The notes under the pieces are model-generated. The model was not told the DNA's origin and made no database searches. It saw nothing but the letters and a program-made list of their open reading frames with translations. Of a DNA stretch of 64,000 bases, positions 1-10,200 are shown one piece after another (within the stretch, counting starts at the first letter, position 1; every line of letters starts with the position of its first letter). This stretch comes from Betaproteobacteria bacterium (GTDB lineage Bacteria; Pseudomonadota; Gammaproteobacteria; Burkholderiales; Usitatibacteraceae). The translations under genes and the position numbers were made by a program. The stretch covers positions 248,001 through 312,000 of the forward strand of contig JADKJR010000005.1 in the NCBI GenBank assembly GCA_016720925.1, read 5' to 3'.

Positions 1-1
1 C

Positions 2-1816
2 CTGAAGAGCCTGATCATGCTCGGCAAGGAACGGGGATTTCTGACATATGCCGAAATCAATGACCACCTCCCCGACGTGGTGGACGCCGAACAAATTGAG
101 TCGATCACCTCGACCTTCAATGACATGGGCATCCAGGTTTACGACGTCGCACCCGATGCCGAAACGTTGCTGCTCAACGAGGCGGCTCCCGCTGCTGCCG
201 ACGATGACGACGCCGAAGAGGAAGCCGCGCAAGCGCTCTCATCCGTCGATTCCGAGTTTGGCCGTACCACTGACCCCGTCCGTATGTACATGCGCGAAAT
301 GGGATCGGTGGAATTGTTGACACGCGAGGGCGAGATTGAAATCGCCAAGCGTATCGAAGACGGCTTGAAGCACATGATCTATGCGATTTCGTCCTGTCCG
401 ACGACAATCGAGGAAATTCTTGCATTGGCCGACAAGGTCGAGCGCGACGAGTTGCGTATTGACGAAGTCATCGATGGTCTGGTGGATCCGAATGAGGACC
501 AGGTATCCGAAGCGGAATTGTCAGACGAGGATCTCGAAGACGAGGAAATCGAAGAAGAAGAAGAGGACGAAGACGGCTCAATCGCCGCCGCGAATCTGGA
601 GCAACTGAAACAGGATTCGCTGGCTCGCTTCAACTCGATCCGCAAACTGCACAAGAAGATGCGCAAGGCGCTGGCCGACAAGGGGCATCGCTCGCGCGCC
701 TACAAGGATTTGCAGGAAGAAATTTCCGCCGAACTTATGCAGATCCGTTTCTCAGCCAAGCAGGTTGAAAGCCTTTGCAACGGCCTGCGCGGACTGGTCG
801 ATACCATTCGCCGCAGCGAACGCCATATTCAGGAGTTGTGCGTCAAAAATTCCGGGATGCCGCGCCCGCACTTCATCAAATCCTTTCCGGGCAACGAAAC
901 CAATGTGAAGTGGATCGCCGATGAAATTGCCCATGGCAAGGGCTATGGCGCTGCCTTGGCAAAATTCAAACCGTCGATTGTCGAAAGGCAGGAAGCGCTG
1001 ATCAGCCTGCAAAAGGAAGTTGGCATTCCGGTCAAGGAATTGAAGGAAATTGCGCGCCAGATGAGTACCGGCGAAGCCAAGGCACGTCGCGCCAAGCGCG
1101 AAATGATCGAGGCCAACTTGCGCCTCGTGATCTCGATTGCCAAGAAATACACCAATCGTGGATTGCAGTTCCTCGACCTGATACAGGAAGGCAATATCGG
1201 CCTGATGAAAGCGGTGGATAAATTCGAATATCGCCGCGGCTACAAATTCTCGACGTACGCCACTTGGTGGATCCGTCAGGCGATCACTCGGTCCATTGCC
1301 GATCAGGCGCGCACCATTCGAATCCCGGTGCACATGATCGAGACCATCAACAAGATGAACCGCATTTCTCGTCAAATCCTCCAGGAAACAGGGCTTGAGC
1401 CCGACCCGGCAACCTTGGCAAAGAAGATGGAGATGCCGGAAGACAAGATCCGCAAGATCCTAAAAATCAGCAAAGAGCCGATTTCAATGGAGACGCCGAT
1501 CGGCGACGACGACGATTCGCATCTGGGCGATTTCATCGAGGATATGCAGACACTGGCACCTGATGATTCCGCTCAATACACCTCGCTGCGCGATGTGACC
1601 AAGGATGTGCTGGATTCGTTGACGCCACGCGAGGCAAAAGTGCTGCGTATGCGCTTCGGCATCGAAATGAACACCGATCACACCCTTGAGGAAGTCGGCA
1701 AACAGTTTGATGTCACACGCGAACGCATTCGCCAGATTGAAGCCAAGGCGTTGCGCAAGTTGCGTCATCCTTCGCGTTCGGAGAAGCTCAAGAGCTTTCT
1801 TGAGACCGATAGCTGA
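2..1816 (+). CDS. rpoD: RNA polymerase sigma factor RpoD (sigma-70), 5' end outside window
   Basis: Primary housekeeping sigma factor, which directs RNA polymerase to -10/-35 promoters. The frame is open from base 2. The first residues (LKSLIMLGKERGFLTYAEIN) align with the E. coli N-terminal region 1.1, so the true start lies just upstream and the ATG at 17 is internal. An acidic, low-complexity non-conserved region follows at about residues 160-195 (runs of E and D). The region 2 core is clear (NLRLVISIAKKYTNRGLQFL, then the -10 recognition helix FSTYATWWIRQAITR), and region 4 ends in the DNA-binding helix VTRERIRQIEAKALRKLR. No frameshift is seen. Only about ten N-terminal codons should be missing. 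Confidence 0.97.
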   Translation: MKSLIMLGKERGFLTYAEINDHLPDVVDAEQIESITSTFNDMGIQVYDVAPDAETLLLNEAAPAAADDDDAEEEAAQALSSVDSEFGRTTDPVRMYMREMGSVELLTREGEIEIAKRIEDGLKHMIYAISSCPTTIEEILALADKVERDELRIDEVIDGLVDPNEDQVSEAELSDEDLEDEEIEEEEEDEDGSIAAANLEQLKQDSLARFNSIRKLHKKMRKALADKGHRSRAYKDLQEEISAELMQIRFSAKQVESLCNGLRGLVDTIRRSERHIQELCVKNSGMPRPHFIKSFPGNETNVKWIADEIAHGKGYGAALAKFKPSIVERQEALISLQKEVGIPVKELKEIARQMSTGEAKARRAKREMIEANLRLVISIAKKYTNRGLQFLDLIQEGNIGLMKAVDKFEYRRGYKFSTYATWWIRQAITRSIADQARTIRIPVHMIETINKMNRISRQILQETGLEPDPATLAKKMEMPEDKIRKILKISKEPISMETPIGDDDDSHLGDFIEDMQTLAPDDSAQYTSLRDVTKDVLDSLTPREAKVLRMRFGIEMNTDHTLEEVGKQFDVTRERIRQIEAKALRKLRHPSRSEKLKSFLETDS

Positions 1817-1841
1817 TCGCGAAATTTGTCTTGTTGCCACG

Positions 1842-1871
1842 AAAACGGCCGGTATTACCGGCCGTTTTTTT
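1842..1871 (+). terminator. Rho-independent terminator of rpoD
   Basis: A perfect 12-base stem (AAAACGGCCGGT / ACCGGCCGTTTT) with an ATT loop runs into seven T's. It starts 25 bases after the rpoD stop codon. Confidence 0.93.
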
Positions 1872-1947
1872 CATGTCGTTTGATTGGCGTCAAGATACGC
1901 CTGACGGCGAGGCCTATTCTGGAATTACCAATTGGCGAGGTGAATTC

Positions 1948-2391
1948 ATGTTCAAGAACATTCTGGTACCGACCGATGGCTCAAAATTGTCAATGAAAGC
2001 GGTCGACAAAGCCATCGCATTTGCAAAGGAAATAGGCGCCACACTGACCGTGCTGACCGTCATTCCGCCTTATCCGGTAACGCCCGCGGGCGATGGATAC
2101 GTGCTGGAACCGATAACAGGTGATGCATGGGACAAGGTAATGAAAGACCGTGCCGACAAGATTCTGGCGGCGGCAGAAAAGCGCGCCAAAGCCAAGGAGT
2201 TTTCGGTACAGCTACTGTTCGTCCGAAGCGGACTGACCTACGATGGCATCATTGCAGCAGCAAAAAAACGCAAATGCGATCTCATTGTCATGGCATCGCA
2301 CGGGCGCCGCGGCTTGTCCGCGCTGTTGCTGGGCAGCGAAACCACCAAGGTACTGACTCACTCGAGCATCCCTGTCCTCGTGTGCCGTTGA
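1948..2391 (+). CDS. Universal stress protein, UspA family
   Basis: Single-domain Usp protein of 147 aa, the usual length. It starts FKNILVPTDGS, the typical first beta strand. Near the C-terminus it has the ATP-binding loop pattern SHG-x9-GS (SHGRRGLSALLLGS); the first Gly of the family motif is Ala here. The frame is open further upstream, but the ATG at 1948 is chosen because it follows a GGCGAGG ribosome site and begins exactly at the conserved N-terminus. It lies after the rpoD terminator, so it should have its own promoter. These proteins act in the cytoplasm in stress survival; no specific role can be read here. Confidence 0.92.
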   Translation: MFKNILVPTDGSKLSMKAVDKAIAFAKEIGATLTVLTVIPPYPVTPAGDGYVLEPITGDAWDKVMKDRADKILAAAEKRAKAKEFSVQLLFVRSGLTYDGIIAAAKKRKCDLIVMASHGRRGLSALLLGSETTKVLTHSSIPVLVCR

Positions 2392-2473
2392 CGGACCGGC
2401 ACGCAAGCGGGATACATATCGCTACGCGCCACCCATTTGTCTTTTTGCCGCCGACCTCGATTCGATCGTCGGT

Positions 2474-5170
2474 TCAGGTGCCGACGAGGCGTAACGCAAC
2501 GCGATTGTTGCTGTTGGGGTCATCGCTTTCCACGGCGACGAAGCCGAGCTGATCAACCAAGCGCAGCATGCCCACGTTGCCCGCCAAGACCGAGCCTTGC
2601 ATCGCCTCGAAGCCGGCTTCGCGCGCGCAGCGAACCAGAGACTTCATGAGCGCCATGCCCAAACCGCGCCCCTGCCAGGCATCGGCGATGGCAACCGCGA
2701 ACTCCACGCTGACGTGATCCGGATTGGGAAAATACCGGCTCACGCCGACGATCTCGTCGGAGCCGACGTCAATGGCAACCAGCGCCATCTCGCGGCCATA
2801 GTCCAGTTGCGTGAAACGCGCGATCATCTCGGCCGACAGCTCGGAAATCGCATGCTGGAATCGTGAATAACGCGACTCGTCCGACAGACCCGCAACGAAT
2901 GCACGTTCTCGATTGGCATCGTCCGGACGAATCGGTCGCAGTAACAGTGCGGCACCATCTTTCAGGCGGATTTCGTGCTCAAGCTCAATCGGGTAGGGAA
3001 AAATGGCCATGTGCCGGTAGCGCAAATCCGTCAGTGGCGCCTTGGCATTGATGACCACACGCGCATCGACGATCGCCGCGCCAAGCGGATGTGTCAACAC
3101 CGGGTTCAGGTCCATTTCCTCGATCCACGGCAACAGGCACGCCATCATCGAAGCGCCCAGCAAAATGTCGATCAATGCCACGCGATCAACCGCCGGTACA
3201 TCGCGATAGCCATCAAGCAGGCTCCGCATGCGCGTCGCCTGGATCAGCGCTTCACCCAGCATGGGATTGAGCGGTGGCAGCGCCAGCGCAATATCGTTTA
3301 TCTCTTCTACCGCCGTGCCGCCGGCGCCAAACGCAATCACCGGTCCAAACACGACATCACGCTTGATACCAACCAACACCTCATGCTGGTTCGGAAACTT
3401 GAGCATCGGTTGGATATTGACGCCAAGAATCCGGGACTCTGGCCGCGCCGCGCTGACCTGCTCGAGCATGTCGTCGAAAGCGTTGCCGAGCTGACGTCCA
3501 TTCACCAGATTCAATCGTACGCCGCCGGCATCGGACTTGTGGGTGATATCCGGTGAGTGAATTTTCATCGCGACCGGATAGCCCATCTCTTTCGCCGCCG
3601 CGATGGCTTCTTCACGCGTCGCGGCGAGGCGGCCTTCATTGACCGGTAATCGAAACGCAGCGAGAAGCGCCTTGGCTTCCGCTTCGCTCAGCGTCGTTCG
3701 CTTCTCTTTCAACGCGCCCTCGCGAATACTCTTTGCCTTCGCAACCGCCTGTGAGACTTCATGAAAACTCATGGAAGAAAACGCGGAGACCGATTCCAGC
3801 AACATCGCCTGATGCTTGCGAAATCGGGTGAGATATGAAAACGCTTCAACCGCATTTTCGGGCGTCAGGAAGTTGGCGATATTCGCGCTATCCAGTAACG
3901 CCCGGGCCGACTGTACCGACGCGCCGCCCAGCCAGGCAGTGAACATCGGTTTCGCGTGACGCGATGCGGCGTTGATAGTGGCCGCCGCCGCATCCTCCGG
4001 CCGGGTGATACTTTGCGGGCAAAACAAGGTCAGTACCGCATCCACATTCGCGTCATCGAGTATTGCATCGGCGGCGGCGGAAAACCGCGCAGGTGTGGCA
4101 TCGCCGATGATATCGACAGGATTGGATTTCGACCAATGCGGGGGTAAAACGGCGTCAAGCTTCCGGATCGTGTCGACCGAAAGCTTGGCAAGCTCAAGCT
4201 CGTTATCCGTGACGCAATCCGCCGCGACCACGCCCGGCCCGCCACCGTTGGTGATGATCGCCAAACGCGGTCCGAGCGGACGTTTGGCCGCGGACAAAAT
4301 GCGCGCCGCCGCAAAAAGTTGTAACGAACTCCTGACGCGCACGACCCCGGCGCGCGCGAGCGCCGCATCGAATACCGCGTCACTGCCGGCCAATGCGCCC
4401 GTGTGGCTGGTGACCGCCTGCGTGCCGGCGGCATGACGGCCTGCCTTGAAAACGACGACAGGCTTCACACGGGAGGCCGCGCGCAGGGCGGAGAGAAATC
4501 CGCGCGCGTCGCGAATACCTTCGACGTAGAGCAAAATGCTTTTGGTCTCGACATCGTGCACAAGAAAATCAAGCAGTTCACCGAAATCCAGATCAAGCGC
4601 GCCGCCCGTGGAAATTACGCTGGAAAAACCGATTTCGATACTCGCGGCCCAATCCAGAATTGCCGTGCACACCGCGCCTGATTGCGATACCAGCGCCAGT
4701 GAACCCGCTCGCGCCGGCGCATTGGCGAACGTGGCATTCAGTCCAATCGAAGGGCGAATCACCCCCAGGCAATTCGGCCCGACCATGCGAATCCCGTAGC
4801 GCGCCAACTCCGCCTTCACCTTTGTCGAGCGAATGCGCCCTTCGTCACCGATCTCGCTGAATCCCGCTGACAACACCACGGCGTGTCGAACGCCCACAAC
4901 GCCTGCGCCACGTATCAGGTCCGCCACTGTTCGGGCCGGCGTTGCGATCACGATCAGGTCCGGCACCTCTGGCAATTCCGCGAGTGTGGCATAGCACTTC
5001 TCGCCGAACACCAGCGTATGTCGAGGGTTTACAGCGAATAGAGCGCCCTTGAAAGGCCCGCGCCGCATGTTTTCGAACACGAAACGCCCCAAAGCGCCCT
5101 CACGCTCGGAAGCGCCGATGATTGCCACGGATTTCGGCGCCAACAGCGGAGTGAGGTAGTGGTTGGACAT
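2474..5170 (-). CDS. Acyl-CoA synthetase (ADP-forming) / GNAT acetyltransferase, PatZ (YfiQ) type
   Basis: An 898-aa protein with the PatZ/Pat architecture. An N-terminal CoA-binding Rossmann domain (SVAIIGASEREGALG) is followed by succinyl-CoA-ligase-like domains, an ATP-grasp domain at about residues 490-700 (GYPVAMKIHSPDITHKSDAG) and a GNAT acetyltransferase at about 735-890 (QGRGLGMALMKSLV). Relatives acetylate lysines on metabolic enzymes such as acetyl-CoA synthetase. The segment SHTGALAG near residue 255 keeps the His that is phosphorylated in true ADP-forming acetyl-CoA synthetases, so ligase activity cannot be excluded. The frame is intact. It runs opposite to uspA, with the two 3' ends about 80 bases apart. 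Confidence 0.88.
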   Translation of the reverse strand: MSNHYLTPLLAPKSVAIIGASEREGALGRFVFENMRRGPFKGALFAVNPRHTLVFGEKCYATLAELPEVPDLIVIATPARTVADLIRGAGVVGVRHAVVLSAGFSEIGDEGRIRSTKVKAELARYGIRMVGPNCLGVIRPSIGLNATFANAPARAGSLALVSQSGAVCTAILDWAASIEIGFSSVISTGGALDLDFGELLDFLVHDVETKSILLYVEGIRDARGFLSALRAASRVKPVVVFKAGRHAAGTQAVTSHTGALAGSDAVFDAALARAGVVRVRSSLQLFAAARILSAAKRPLGPRLAIITNGGGPGVVAADCVTDNELELAKLSVDTIRKLDAVLPPHWSKSNPVDIIGDATPARFSAAADAILDDANVDAVLTLFCPQSITRPEDAAAATINAASRHAKPMFTAWLGGASVQSARALLDSANIANFLTPENAVEAFSYLTRFRKHQAMLLESVSAFSSMSFHEVSQAVAKAKSIREGALKEKRTTLSEAEAKALLAAFRLPVNEGRLAATREEAIAAAKEMGYPVAMKIHSPDITHKSDAGGVRLNLVNGRQLGNAFDDMLEQVSAARPESRILGVNIQPMLKFPNQHEVLVGIKRDVVFGPVIAFGAGGTAVEEINDIALALPPLNPMLGEALIQATRMRSLLDGYRDVPAVDRVALIDILLGASMMACLLPWIEEMDLNPVLTHPLGAAIVDARVVINAKAPLTDLRYRHMAIFPYPIELEHEIRLKDGAALLLRPIRPDDANRERAFVAGLSDESRYSRFQHAISELSAEMIARFTQLDYGREMALVAIDVGSDEIVGVSRYFPNPDHVSVEFAVAIADAWQGRGLGMALMKSLVRCAREAGFEAMQGSVLAGNVGMLRLVDQLGFVAVESDDPNSNNRVALRLVGT

Positions 5171-5255
5171 GGCGGTACTTGTTGTTTTGCGGCCATGATA
5201 GCCCGATTGCGCGATGGTTACTTCGCTATAATCTTGCCTGCTGCAACGTCACACC

Positions 5256-5300
5256 GGGCCGTTAGCTCAGTTGGTTAGAGCAGAGGACTCATAATCCTCT
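5256..5300 (+). tRNA. 5' half of a tRNA with CAU anticodon (Met or Ile2), truncated; probable integration site
   Basis: Acceptor strand GGGCCGT, D arm (TAGCTCAGTTGGTTAGAGCA) and a perfect anticodon arm GAGGA-CTCATAA-TCCTC are present. The T arm and the 3' acceptor strand ACGGCCC do not follow. A TATAAT box lies at 5227-5232, 23 bases before the tRNA. Sequence identity ends just after the anticodon stem, and an integrase gene starts 168 bases downstream, so this is best read as one end of an integrated element. The CAU anticodon does not separate elongator Met from lysidine-modified Ile2; E. coli carries ileX (tRNA-Ile2) close to rpoD. I did not find the 3' half in this window. Confidence 0.62.
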
Positions 5301-5348
5301 TTGAAACTCGCAAGCGATTCCGCGAGATCGAATACTGGCGCGGGGTTT

Positions 5349-5400
5349 GAGGTTTTCACGCAAGTGAAAACCTCGCATTTCCCCAAAACTTCCCCAAATA
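5349..5400. other. Perfect GNRA-type hairpin and TTCCCCAAA repeats, probable attachment-site arm
   Basis: GAGGTTTTCAC and GTGAAAACCTC form a perfect 11-base stem (5349-5374) closed by GCAA. It is followed by two direct copies of TTCCCCAAA (about 5379-5398). Short direct repeats between a tRNA end and a tyrosine integrase gene are typical of integrase arm-binding sites. The hairpin could equally be an RNA structure. The role is inferred from position only. Confidence 0.45.
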
Positions 5401-5467
5401 CGCCCATGCGGTATTAAGGTCGTTTTGTGTCGCAGTGGGCCGCCGTTGGACTCTGGCTATAGAGTCC

Positions 5468-6502
5468 ATGAAAACTAAATCAAACATCCGCCCCATCGCG
5501 GGCAAACGGGGTACCCGCTTCGAAGCGCGCGTCAGCCGCGACGGCGTATCCAAATCCAAAACCTTTGGTTCCGAGCGGGAGTCCGTTGACTGGGTACTGC
5601 AAACCAGCGCGGCCCTGGCGCGCGGCGAGTACTCGCCGAAGACCGAGGCGCATCGGATGACGCTACACCAGGCGATGTCCGGCTACAGCGCTGAATTCGC
5701 CGCCCGGAAAAAATGGCCGAGGTTGAAATGAATCGTATCAAGCGCCTTCAGCGTGAGCCATTCACGAAGAAGACCCTTGCGGAGGTCACCAGCAAGGACG
5801 TTCGCAATTTTAGGGAAGCGCGCCTGCAATCGAAGATCGGGGCAAATACCATTCGCTTGGATATGACCGTCTTTAGCCAGGTTTTTGAAAAGGCGCGAAC
5901 CGAATGGGGCATGGATGGTCTGCGCAATCCGGTCCTCGATGTGAGCCGACCGCCACTGCCAGTGCCGCGCGACAAACGCATAGAGGTGGATGAGCTTGAA
6001 AAGCTCTGTGCGGCTGTCCCAGAGGATGTCGCAACCATCATTCGCTTCGGAATCGAAACGACGATTCGCCGCACGCGGCTTCTCAGTATTACCTGGCAGC
6101 AGGTGGATCGCGAAAATGGTGTCTTGACGGGGATCCTGGGTAAGCACGGAATCGTGACGTCGATTCCGCTGACGCAAGTGGCACTTTCCCTGCTCGCGAC
6201 GATTGTAAAAGTGCCGGGCAAGGACAAGGTTTTCATCGCTCGCCAGACTATATTTCCACGCTTTTGAATAAGGTCAGCAAGAAGCTCGGCCTGCACTTGT
6301 GGTTTCAACTTTGTCGGCATGAGGGACGTCGCGTCTTTTCGAGAAAGGTTTACGAATTGATCAAGTGCAAGTGGTCACCCAACACCGCACGTTAGCCATG
6401 TTGGAAAGATACAACCATGCTCGCGTCCGTGACGTAAAAGCCGCCCTCGACATGGCGCACAATAATGATCCGTCAGCCAACCAAGAAAAAGACTCGCCGT
6501 AA
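5468..6502 (+). pseudogene. Tyrosine recombinase / phage-type integrase, frameshifted
   Basis: Read across frames, this gives an integrase of the usual length (about 340 aa). The N-terminal AP2-like arm-binding part (GTRFEARVSRDGVSKSKTFG) is followed by a SAM-like core-binding part (TSKDVRNFREARLQSK), a degraded catalytic domain (IRFGIETTIRRTRLLSITW) and a C-terminal stretch QHRTLAMLERYNHARV that carries the catalytic Tyr. At least three frame changes are needed: near 5712 in an A run, near 6245 and near 6360. The HxxR box is not clean (FQLCRHEG). It lies next to the truncated tRNA and points into the island. It may be a true pseudogene, or an active gene with base-calling errors. Confidence 0.75.
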
Positions 6503-6560
6503 CCGTAAAAGATCACCAAAACGAGATTTATTCTATAAATATCAAATACTAACGCCTGTC

Positions 6561-6606
6561 CGGCTATAGATGTCACGGGATTCCCGTTTTGATATCGGAG
6601 TAAATT
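6561..6606 (+). promoter_or_regulatory. Leader with CGGCTATAG box, small palindrome and GGAG site
   Basis: CGGCTATAG (6561-6569) is followed by the palindrome ACGGGA-T-TCCCGT (6575-6587) and by CGGAGTAAATT directly before the ATG at 6607. The same order of parts precedes the gene at 12157, with an identical CGGAGTAAAT and identical spacing to the ATG. This suggests co-regulation, with the palindrome as operator. Confidence 0.5.
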
Positions 6607-6795
6607 ATGGAAAAGGTTGTTATGACAAAAGAAGAAGTCGCAAAACTGCTTTGTGTCTCGAAACGGAAAATTGAAAGGATGGTTAAGGCGAAGACGTTTA
6701 TTAAACCAGCCAAGATCGGCGACCTGCCGCGTTGGCGTGTCGTGGATGTTTTGAATTGGATTGAGAATAGTTTGAAGCCCGGGGCGCAGCTGTAA
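6607..6795 (+). CDS. Excisionase/AlpA-like helix-turn-helix protein
   Basis: A 62-aa protein with a MerR-type excisionase domain: MTKEEVAKLLCVSKRKIERM is the helix-turn-helix, and LPRWRVVDVLNWIENSL is the wing plus last helix. Relatives act as excisionases or transcription activators in integrated elements. It lies about 105 bases after the integrase remnant on the same strand, which fits an excision or recombination directionality role. The ribosome site CGGAG is 6 bases before the start codon. Confidence 0.78.
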   Translation: MEKVVMTKEEVAKLLCVSKRKIERMVKAKTFIKPAKIGDLPRWRVVDVLNWIENSLKPGAQL

Positions 6796-7220
6796 TCTGA
6801 TGTGGTCGTCTGGAACTGGCGATCTTTACTCGTCTGGGTGGCGCTGCGTTCGTGATTTATTTGAAATTAAATGAACGCACGCCACCACTTGGCGCCTAAG
6901 AGATTATTTTGGATCAGATGCATTTTGGAACAAGGCAGAGCGTCCCGCACTGAGAACGCGGATTCCACATTGCGATGTCCCAATAGTTCAAGCGTAATGT
7001 CAGCAATTTCAACTTTTGGTATAACGAAATTACGGGAGGAATGAAGATGAAATATTTCATACAAGGATTTCTGATGGGAGCCAAGGAAACGCCAAGGGCG
7101 TATTTTGCGCCGGCCGTTGCCTTATGGCGGGTACTACTAACGACGACAGATACGCTGTGCCATGGCGCTCATGACATTCGCAAGAAATAGAGCGGCGGGC
7201 GGTCGTTTCAAATGGGGCTG
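6796..7220. other. Intergenic region, no gene recognised
   Basis: No protein with recognisable features and no RNA gene was seen here. The flanking genes converge, so transcription from both sides ends in this stretch. No convincing terminator hairpin was found. Confidence 0.5.
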
Positions 7221-10200
7221 TCACTGCACTGATGTCGGCAGCGTCAACCCCTTCCTCGCCTTAACTGCCGCAATGTCGGCCGCACCGATTACGCCAGAGG
7301 CGTTCAGGTCATACTTGAAATTCGCCCAAGACACAGACTGACCTGACCGGTCTTTGACACGGTTGACGTCACTCGCATCGACCGACCCTGAATCGTTGAC
7401 GTCACCCACCAGCAAACCCAGTGATACAGGCGGCGGATTGAGCGAGCCATTCACATTGACGAGTGTCACCGTGACACGCTGGTTGTCGGGGAGATTGGTG
7501 AGCGTAACCAGGACTTCATTGTTCAGCGCTGTGGCTGTCGCCATGCCCATTGGTGTCACGCTAACGGTTCCCGGCGTTGTCACGATATCGATAAACTGAA
7601 ATACGATCGTGTGCCCATTGCCAATTGCACGCGACTCCACCGTGACGGTGGGAGAGACGAGCGCGGTGTTGATTGGCAGATCAAAGGTTCCCGCCGTGCC
7701 ATGCGTCTTACGCGAAAACACGTTACCGATGGCTACGCTGGCATTGGCGGAAGCGCTAGCGTAGTTGGCATCGCCAGCCTGCATTGCCGTGACTTCGCAG
7801 ATGCCAAATCCAACAATGGTGAGTTGATTGCCGCTGACCGTACAGATACTCGCGGGACTAGCCGTGAAATATGTGAAGGTCGTCAGACCGCTGGAGGCGG
7901 TGGCGGTCAACGTGATGGGCGAGGTGCCGACAGCAACGGGTGACTCCGGCGCAAAGGTCACGGTCTGAATCGCAGGTATTTCGAGAATGAGTGCGCGATC
8001 GTGCCGTAACGTCGGGCCACTGTAACTATCCGCAAGTTGTCCATAGGTGTTATCTCCCCAGCACAAGACGCCGCCACTGACCACCGCGCAACTATGGATA
8101 AAGCCAGCAGAAATTGCCGTGACATTGCTGCCGGCGGGAATGGCCTGAACGGGTACGAGACTCGACAAATAGGTGCCATTGCCGAGCTGACCATAGTCAT
8201 TCTGTCCCCAGCACTGCACTCCGCCATTGACGATGGCGCACGTGTGGGAGCCACCCGCCGATACGTCACTCACATTGCCGGTGAGCGCGGCCGCGTGCAC
8301 GGGCACCAAGCTTGTCGTCGTACTGTTGTCGCCGAGTTGGCCAGAGCCGTTGTATCCCCAGCACCGGACTCCGCCGTTGACCACCGCGCAACTGTGGTCA
8401 AAACCCGCTGAGGTCGCCGAAATGTTACTGCCGACGGGAATCGTCTGCACGGGTGTAAGACTCTGCACCGTTCCGCCATTGCCAAGGTGCCCGCTGTAAT
8501 TCTCGCCCCAGCACTGCAAGCCATCGTTGATCACTGCGCACACGTGCACACGTCCGACGGATACTGCAGTGACATTGCTGCCCGCAACGATCGTTTGCAC
8601 GGGCAAGAGGCTTTCCGAACTGCTGTTGTTTCCAAGAAAAAGGATGCCACCCCAGCACCAAAGTCCGCCACTAACTACTGCACAACTGCCACCGCCAGCT
8701 GACACCGAGGTGGCGCCGCTGCCAGCGGCGATAGACTGGACCGGCACTAGGGTGCGCGACGTGTGGTCGATGCCAAGTTGTCCCAACCTGCCGTCACCCC
8801 AACACTGAATTCCGCCATCAACAACTGCGCAGCTATGCATCTCGCCGGTCGATGCCCCTGTAACATTGCTTCCGTCGGCAATCGTTGTCACTGGCACGCT
8901 GCTTTGTGAGGTACCGTTGTTGCCCAGCAGGCCATCGCCATTCATCTGGTTGTAGCTGCTGTTCCTTCCCCAGCACTTCACGCCACCGGCGACGGCGGCG
9001 CAACTGTGCGTCCAGCCGGCGCCCACCGACGTGATATTGTTGCCTGCGGCAATTGCAGGCATGGGAACGGCACTATTCGTTGCAGAGCCATTGCCGAATT
9101 GCCCGCTCGCATTGCTGCCCCAGCATTGCACCGAGCCATTGATCAGAACACATGTCGTTCCACCGCCTGACGTCATTGCGGCAACGTTCCCGCCGGACGG
9201 GATGGCGATTACTGGTAAGTTGCTGTTAAGCAAACTGTTGTTTCCCAGCGCTCCATTGTCAGCGCGCCCCCAGCACTTGACGCCGCCGTCTACGATAGCG
9301 CAACTGGATTGGAAGCCCGCTGCCACACCCGTGACATTACTGCCGGCAGGAATTGTTTGCACCGGTGGATCGCGGTATGACCAATCGAAATTCACGCCAA
9401 GCTGGCCCCACTGATTGGAGCCCCAGCACTTCACGCCCCCATTGACAGCGGCACAAATATGTTCTGAACCCACGGAGACGGCAAGCGCATTGCTTCCTGC
9501 CGGAATCACGAAGCCTGACGTGCGGGCACAGCGAATTCCTCCGTTGACAACTGCGCAGGGGTCGCCAAGACCCGACGACACCGCCGTGACATTGCTGCCA
9601 ACGGCAATCACTTGCACTGGGGTATGCCCATCAACATTGGCCACGTTGTCGAAGAATAGGCCCGCATTAATCCCCCAACACCGCAAACCGCCGTACGCCA
9701 CTGCACAACTGTTACCGTCGCCAGCGGACACGGCCGTGACCCCACTTCCAGACGCAATAGCTTGAACGGGAATGAGGCTTTGCAGGTTGGTGTTATTCCC
9801 CAGTTGTCCGTAAAGGTTGTAACCCCAGCATTGCACGCCTCCATCCACGATCGCACAACTGTGGTTATTTCCCGTGGAGATTGCTGTCACATTGCTGCCG
9901 GCTTTAATCGTTGGTACCGGTACCAAGCTTGGCGTAATACTGTTGTTACCGAGCTGGCCATTGTCATTTTTGCCCCAGCATTGCGCCCCGCCGTTGACGA
10001 CCGCACAACTGTGACCGTTACCCGCGGAAATCGCGGTAACGTTGCCCGCCAGCAGATGGATGCTCAGATTGACACCTGCCGCAAGTGTCCCGGCGACCGT
10101 GTCGGTGGCGGTCACGCTCAATGCAAAGGTACCGCGATTGTCGGTATCCCACTAATCGCTATGCCGCCGTTGCCGTTGTGGCTGGCTGTCAATCCCGCAG

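Noticed and set aside
5256..5450. Group I intron inside the tRNA, as known in some CAU tRNAs of betaproteobacteria
   Set aside because: The break lies after the anticodon stem, not in the loop. No intron core was recognised and no 3' exon follows.
7221..10121. CRISPR-like or satellite DNA repeats
   Set aside because: The repeats at this place are coding (RCC1 modules of 50-60 aa with varied DNA), not short exact repeats with spacers.
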